Source of the DNA: Prostheceraeus crozeri
Lineage: Eukaryota > Platyhelminthes > Polycladida > Euryleptidae
Reading direction: 5' to 3'
NCBI GenBank assembly: GCA_907163375.1
Contig: CAJQUW010007938.1
Location: 496,001 to 560,000 of the forward strand
Length of the DNA stretch: 64,000 bases
Shown: positions 59,868 through 64,000 of the stretch, in pieces
How positions within the stretch are numbered: position 1 is the first letter of the stretch
Layout: every line of letters starts with the position of its first letter
The notes under the pieces: model-generated
What the model saw: the letters and a program-made list of their open reading frames with translations, nothing else
The model's database searches: none
Told to the model about the DNA's origin: nothing
Translations under genes and position numbers: made by a program

Positions 59868-61659
59868 TACAGGGTGAGCGGAAAGTCTCTCCCTGATTTC
59901 GAAAGCCTGTAGTTTCAAAGCAAATATATTTTTAAGTCTAATTCTTCGTCTCATAATTAAGAATGTACCAAAGTTTTATATCAAAACAAGCATTTTGATC
60001 TACTACAATCTATTCAATCGCTCAAGGGTTAGAGATGCTTTCGTACAAAATTGAGCAAATGAAATACGAAAATATAAATGAATGAGCTAACAACTTGCAA
60101 ACACTGTCTAAGTTTATGCTGAAGTGAATGTCCTTTTGGATTCTATTTCTTGGAAGCAACCAGGTGTTGTGAGCTTTTGATGATTCTAATGTGTCAATGC
60201 GATAGAGAATATAGCTGACCGGCTTCAAAGCGACCAGATTGAAATGCATGTGCCTAGACTAACGACACCAATGTCGTCCAGATATCTATGCTTTTAAATG
60301 CTTCTGTGCTATGTGTAAAACCATTGTGATCAAATATCTATTGTCAAAATAAATCGAATAGTTGGATTCATATTGTCTGCTTTTGATTAATACGATTCAC
60401 TCAGATGTGTTAGTGCTGAAAAATATGATATGAAATCAAGAGAACAGAAGTTTATTTTCATTTCACTTCGCGATGCTATCAACCGAAGAACGCATCTCCA
60501 TTGTCCTGCTAATGGCAGAATTGAAATCTGTGACATCTGTCCAGAGGAAGTGGCACTCTCTGCATGATAGCAAACCACCAGCAGAAAAGACCATTCGAGA
60601 GTGCTTCAAATAATTCAAAGAGACTGGATCTGTTCACGACCGTGACAGAAGCGGTCGACCATCTCTAAATGATAGTGATGATATGATCGAGTAGCTGTTC
60701 AGTGATCATCCATCAACGTCACTTCGTTCAGCATCTAATCAATTGAGCATGCCTTACTCAACTATCCGAGATCACTTGAAGAGGGATATAGGAATGAAGC
60801 CCTTTCACAGTACAACGGTTCAAACCCTGTACCAATCTGACAAAGCTGCCAGACTTGAAATGTGCACCGAGTTTCTTACCAGAATAGCGGAGGATGACGC
60901 CTATCTTAACGTATTTTTTCCGACGAGGCGACATTTCATCTGAATGGCCGCATCAATCGCCATAAATGCGTTATCTGGGGAAAAAACAATCCTCATGAAA
61001 TTCACGAAGTTCCAATAAAATCTCCATCAGTTTGTGTTTGGGCAGGGATGTATCGCGATCGAGTGATAGGACCATTCCTATTTGAATCGACGGTCAAGGC
61101 CAAGGACTACCTCGAAATGCTGCAAGAATTTGCCATTCCTGCGATGAAGAAGATGAGACGTTTTTCAAAAACCATCTTCATGCATGATGGTGCACCATGT
61201 CATTGGGCGAACACGACGAAGTCTTTCCTTTATTCTGACTTCGGTAACCGCTGGATCGGTAACAATGGCCCATTCCATTGGGCTCCACGAAGTCCAGATT
61301 TGACCCCGATGGACTTTTATTTTTGGAGTCACGTTAAATCTTTGGTTAAAAAACAAGCACCTACCAGCATCACGGGTCTCAAGTGTGCGATTCGAGAAGC
61401 GTTTAATCAACTTTTGACATCGCATCTTGACTCTGCTTTTCAGTCGTTCGAGAAAAGACTTGATCTTTGTGTGTCAGTTGATGGAGGTCATTTTGAGCAA
61501 TTGCTGTGACTAAATAGATTGTAGTGGATCAAAATGCTTGTTTTGGCATAAAACTTTGGTGCATTCTTAATTATGAGACGAAAAATTAGACCTAAAAATA
61601 TATTTGCCTTGAAACTACAGGCTTTTGAAATCAGGGAGAGACTTTCCGCTCACCCTGTA
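59868..61659 (+). mobile_element. DD41D mariner (rosa-like) transposon, nearly whole
   Basis: The element spans 59870-61657 (1788 bp), flanked by TA on both sides. Its terminal inverted repeats are about 145 bp long (59870-60014 and 61513-61657), beginning CAGGGTGAGCGGAAAGTCTC. The transposase is on the plus strand between them. TA duplication, a DDD catalytic triad and the SPDLTPMD motif place it in the Tc1/mariner superfamily. The spacing of 41 residues between the second and third aspartates is that of the rosa (DD41D) family rather than the DD34D of classical mariners. Confidence 0.9.
60473..61509 (+). pseudogene. DD41D mariner transposase, interrupted
   Basis: Begins ATG at 60473 (MLSTEERISIVLLMAELKSV). 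The N-terminal part is a helix-turn-helix DNA-binding region (TIRECFK, SGRPSL, SMPYSTIRDHLKRD). The catalytic blocks are FSDEATFHLNG, FMHDGAPCHWA and RSPDLTPMDFYFW, with 41 residues between the last two aspartates. Length is about 345 codons, normal for the family. It has two in-frame stops (TAA at about 60611 and TAG at about 60692) and one frameshift in a T-run near 60915, just before the first catalytic aspartate. The last 153 codons (61048-61509) are open. The copy is inactive but young. Confidence 0.88.
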
Positions 61660-63304
61660 GATAAGAAATAGTCATCAAAATCTTAGGAATATCTAACTTT
61701 CCCATTCCAATTATTACACCATGACTAGTCAGGGCATCTTCCAAATGCTTTGTATCTGCACGAGGCAACTGGTTATCCACTCATAATTCCAGACAGCTGC
61801 TGAGATTAAGGTGCTGCTAGGAACGTGCACGATATTTTTCATAATACCGTCATGTACGGAGACCCTTTTTGCTTCATGCTCAATAAAAGGCTCCTTTGCA
61901 TCCATTGTATCTGCATTGGTCTTCGTTAGGCATCTCCGGAAGAGAAAGCGCATTGCTTGAATCAATTGTCATAATCAATGGAATGTTGGGCAAAAATTGT
62001 GATGTCGAATTTCGGTAAAGTTTGCATAAGATGGAGAGTGGTTGGCAATTATTCGCGGATGAATGCTTCGATAAGCTACATCGGTTCACAATTTAAGCTT
62101 GACATCTGCACCAATGGGTATACTCATCCGTATTTCATTAGATCAATGGTGATTTAGGAACCTCCCACGCCTAGCATTTGTGCACCAATATGCATCATAT
62201 ATGTTCTGCAGCTTTCATGCTAGTGCTACGCAGCCTCTTCAGGTGATTACTTGAAAGGAAATATTTCCATTGCCGCTTTTGATAATCTAAATGCCTCTCG
62301 TTGCTATGTGTTGCTCGATTTTTATATTAGGCTATCGATATAGTCTTACAGAGTGGGCTCATTCACAACGTATGCAGTACTTTCAGTCGAACATCTTATT
62401 CTGATAAGATTAAAAAGTTTCTGAAGTGCAGCTTGCAACTCTCCTTCGCAGTTCCCCTCAAATGTGTCGGCATTACTCAGTCTTTATTTGTTCCCGATTC
62501 ACTGACAAAGAAGAAATCCGTTCATTATTATCAAAGAGGCTGGCATCAGACTTTTCTCAAAAAAGTTTAGATAAATTAAGTGTTTGACTCGCCACTTTTA
62601 AGGATTTGTTCTTCTCTTCCCAGTTTCTTCTGCACTTCAGATCGGTGATCATGCGAGAGCTCATCTATAATCTTTAAAATTTTGATAAGTATACAAAATG
62701 GTCATTTGTGGATTTATTACTCTATACCGAATACAAAATCATAGATCGCATTCTTCTGGATGATCTACTTCGATGATCTGCACGAAGCAATTGATTTCCT
62801 GGTTGACTTTTTGTAACAGTAACATACATTTAATGTTGCTGCGAACGTTCTTTCCAATCATCTTTACACTGGACGGAGTTTCGGGACCTTTTTCACCACC
62901 AACCTATAGTAGGTCTATGTATGCGCATATCTTCACACAATTAGAAGAAAGCATAAATGTCATTTCAGAAACTGAACTTCAAAAAATATGATGTAGTAGT
63001 TAAATATTATCGGGAGGTTGAAAAAATTCATACACTGACATGTACAGGGGCAGCTGAGGCATCTGAAGAAAATGAAAATGGTAACTGGGGCTGTAATTTT
63101 AGGAATTCTGGGACCCATTCATGTAATTTTTCAAAGAAAGCACGAATGATGCTAATTTATACGCTAGGAATCCGCAGGTCTATTTATAGTCAACCAAATG
63201 AAAGTCGCAACTTCTTCCTGTTGAAGCCATTGCTTGGTATGAACTGTCGGAGAATACATCAACCGCGAAAATTTTGACAGAGTGACTTACCATGTTTGTT
63301 TTCG
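61660..63304. other. Spacer, nothing assigned
   Basis: Open frames up to 106 codons (62957-63277) have no recognisable motif and poor composition. No repeat ends seen. Confidence 0.45.
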
Positions 63305-63661
63305 TCCGCGTCTACTCAATTTTGCACGGATTTCAATAAAATTAATACCAAGATGATCAGGCGACAGTAATCATTGAAATAAGCAGGTGTTCAAATGGAT
63401 TTGAAAATGTGACCTTTTTCGACTCTGTATAGCCCACCTCTATTAGCAGTAGAACCATTAGTTTGGGACATTAGCATATTGCATGGTATTACTGAATAAT
63501 GAAGAGGTATAAAAAATGGATACGTTAGAGAATTAAAAAAGCGGCTATATTACTGTCGAACCCCCTTGTCCCCTATAACATTTTGCAGAATCTGCCTTGT
63601 CTAAAAAATGACTGAAATCAACCAAAAATTTCCTGATAAATCAGGAAAAATCACATCCCTG
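63305..63661 (-). repeat. Repeat family B, minus copy
   Basis: The reverse complement starts CAGGGATGTGATTTTTCCTG and holds AATAGAGGTGGGCTATAC and AAAATTGAGTAGACGCGG, matching the plus copy at 58907. It is longer than the plus copy because of an extra segment between the first two blocks. Confidence 0.6.
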
Positions 63662-64000
63662 TCTTTCATAATAAATGTTCATGTTTTCTAGAGTTCAATG
63701 AAAATTTGATGGAGCATTAGGAGAATTCAAATAGTGCTAAGGACTTTGAGGCAGACTTAACTAGGTCTCCTTTAATCATGTTTGCCAATACTTGCAAGTG
63801 ACTCTCATTACACTCAACTCTCACGTCTCTATAATGGTTCTGGAATTCTTTAAAACCAGATGAAAGCTGAAATCATATAGCTATGCAGCAAGAAGTGGTA
63901 AAAAGTCCAATGACAAAATAATTAAGTCAGTGATGGACTAAACGTCGGACTTTTAATTGGCTCTATTACATAAAGTGGCCAACATATAACAGACAAAATG
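63662..64000. other. End of window, nothing assigned
   Basis: AT-rich, no recognised element or gene. Confidence 0.45.

Noticed and set aside
62957-63277. Plus-strand 106-codon open frame
   Set aside because: No motif or neighbouring exon to support it; composition like random AT-rich DNA.

Overview
This is an AT-rich animal nuclear sequence: split genes with GT-AG introns, tRNA-derived SINEs, LINEs, Penelope-like elements, hAT-like, Harbinger-like and mariner DNA transposons. The host proteins match metazoan families along their whole length. From memory, the PRP19 C-terminus and the cornichon protein look closest to arthropod sequences, so I favour an arthropod or other protostome invertebrate, but the sequence alone does not settle the species.

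Three host genes can be assembled exon by exon and all look intact. (1) VPS52, + strand, 3344-37032: 16 coding exons, 711 residues, the GARP/EARP tethering subunit. (2) PRP19, - strand, 44328-38655: three exons, 517 residues, the U-box/WD40 spliceosomal E3 ligase. (3) Cornichon (CNIH1/cni), - strand, 57247-48572: five exons, 144 residues, the COPII cargo receptor. VPS52 and PRP19 converge tail to tail across about 1.6 kb. PRP19 and cornichon lie head to tail, 4.2 kb apart. All three are housekeeping genes but share no direct pathway beyond two of them serving vesicle traffic.

Most of the remaining sequence is introns and spacers filled with mobile-element debris. VPS52 intron 1: a foldback repeat and a GC-rich LINE 5' fragment. 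Intron 4 (7.6 kb): LINE and Penelope relics, a Harbinger-like MITE and a hAT-like element with a perfect 8-bp duplication. Intron 5: one copy of a two-copy hAT-like family, and a SINE. Intron 7: a 0.68-kb near-perfect palindrome followed by a 1.65-kb hAT-like element. Intron 11: Penelope GIY-YIG relics. Intron 14: a nearly full-length LINE and a Harbinger-like MITE. The PRP19-cornichon spacer holds Penelope pieces in opposite orientation and the second copy of the two-copy family. Cornichon intron 2 holds two LINE relics. Beyond cornichon lies a nearly whole DD41D mariner with 145-bp terminal inverted repeats.

The most notable host observation is that all three genes carry a strong TTTCAG acceptor 17-29 nt before the start codon. 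This is what spliced-leader trans-splicing would look like, though 5' UTR introns would look the same. I found no unmistakable new gene system. The best candidates for novelty are the mariner, the palindrome, the two-copy hAT-like family and the possible trans-splice acceptors.
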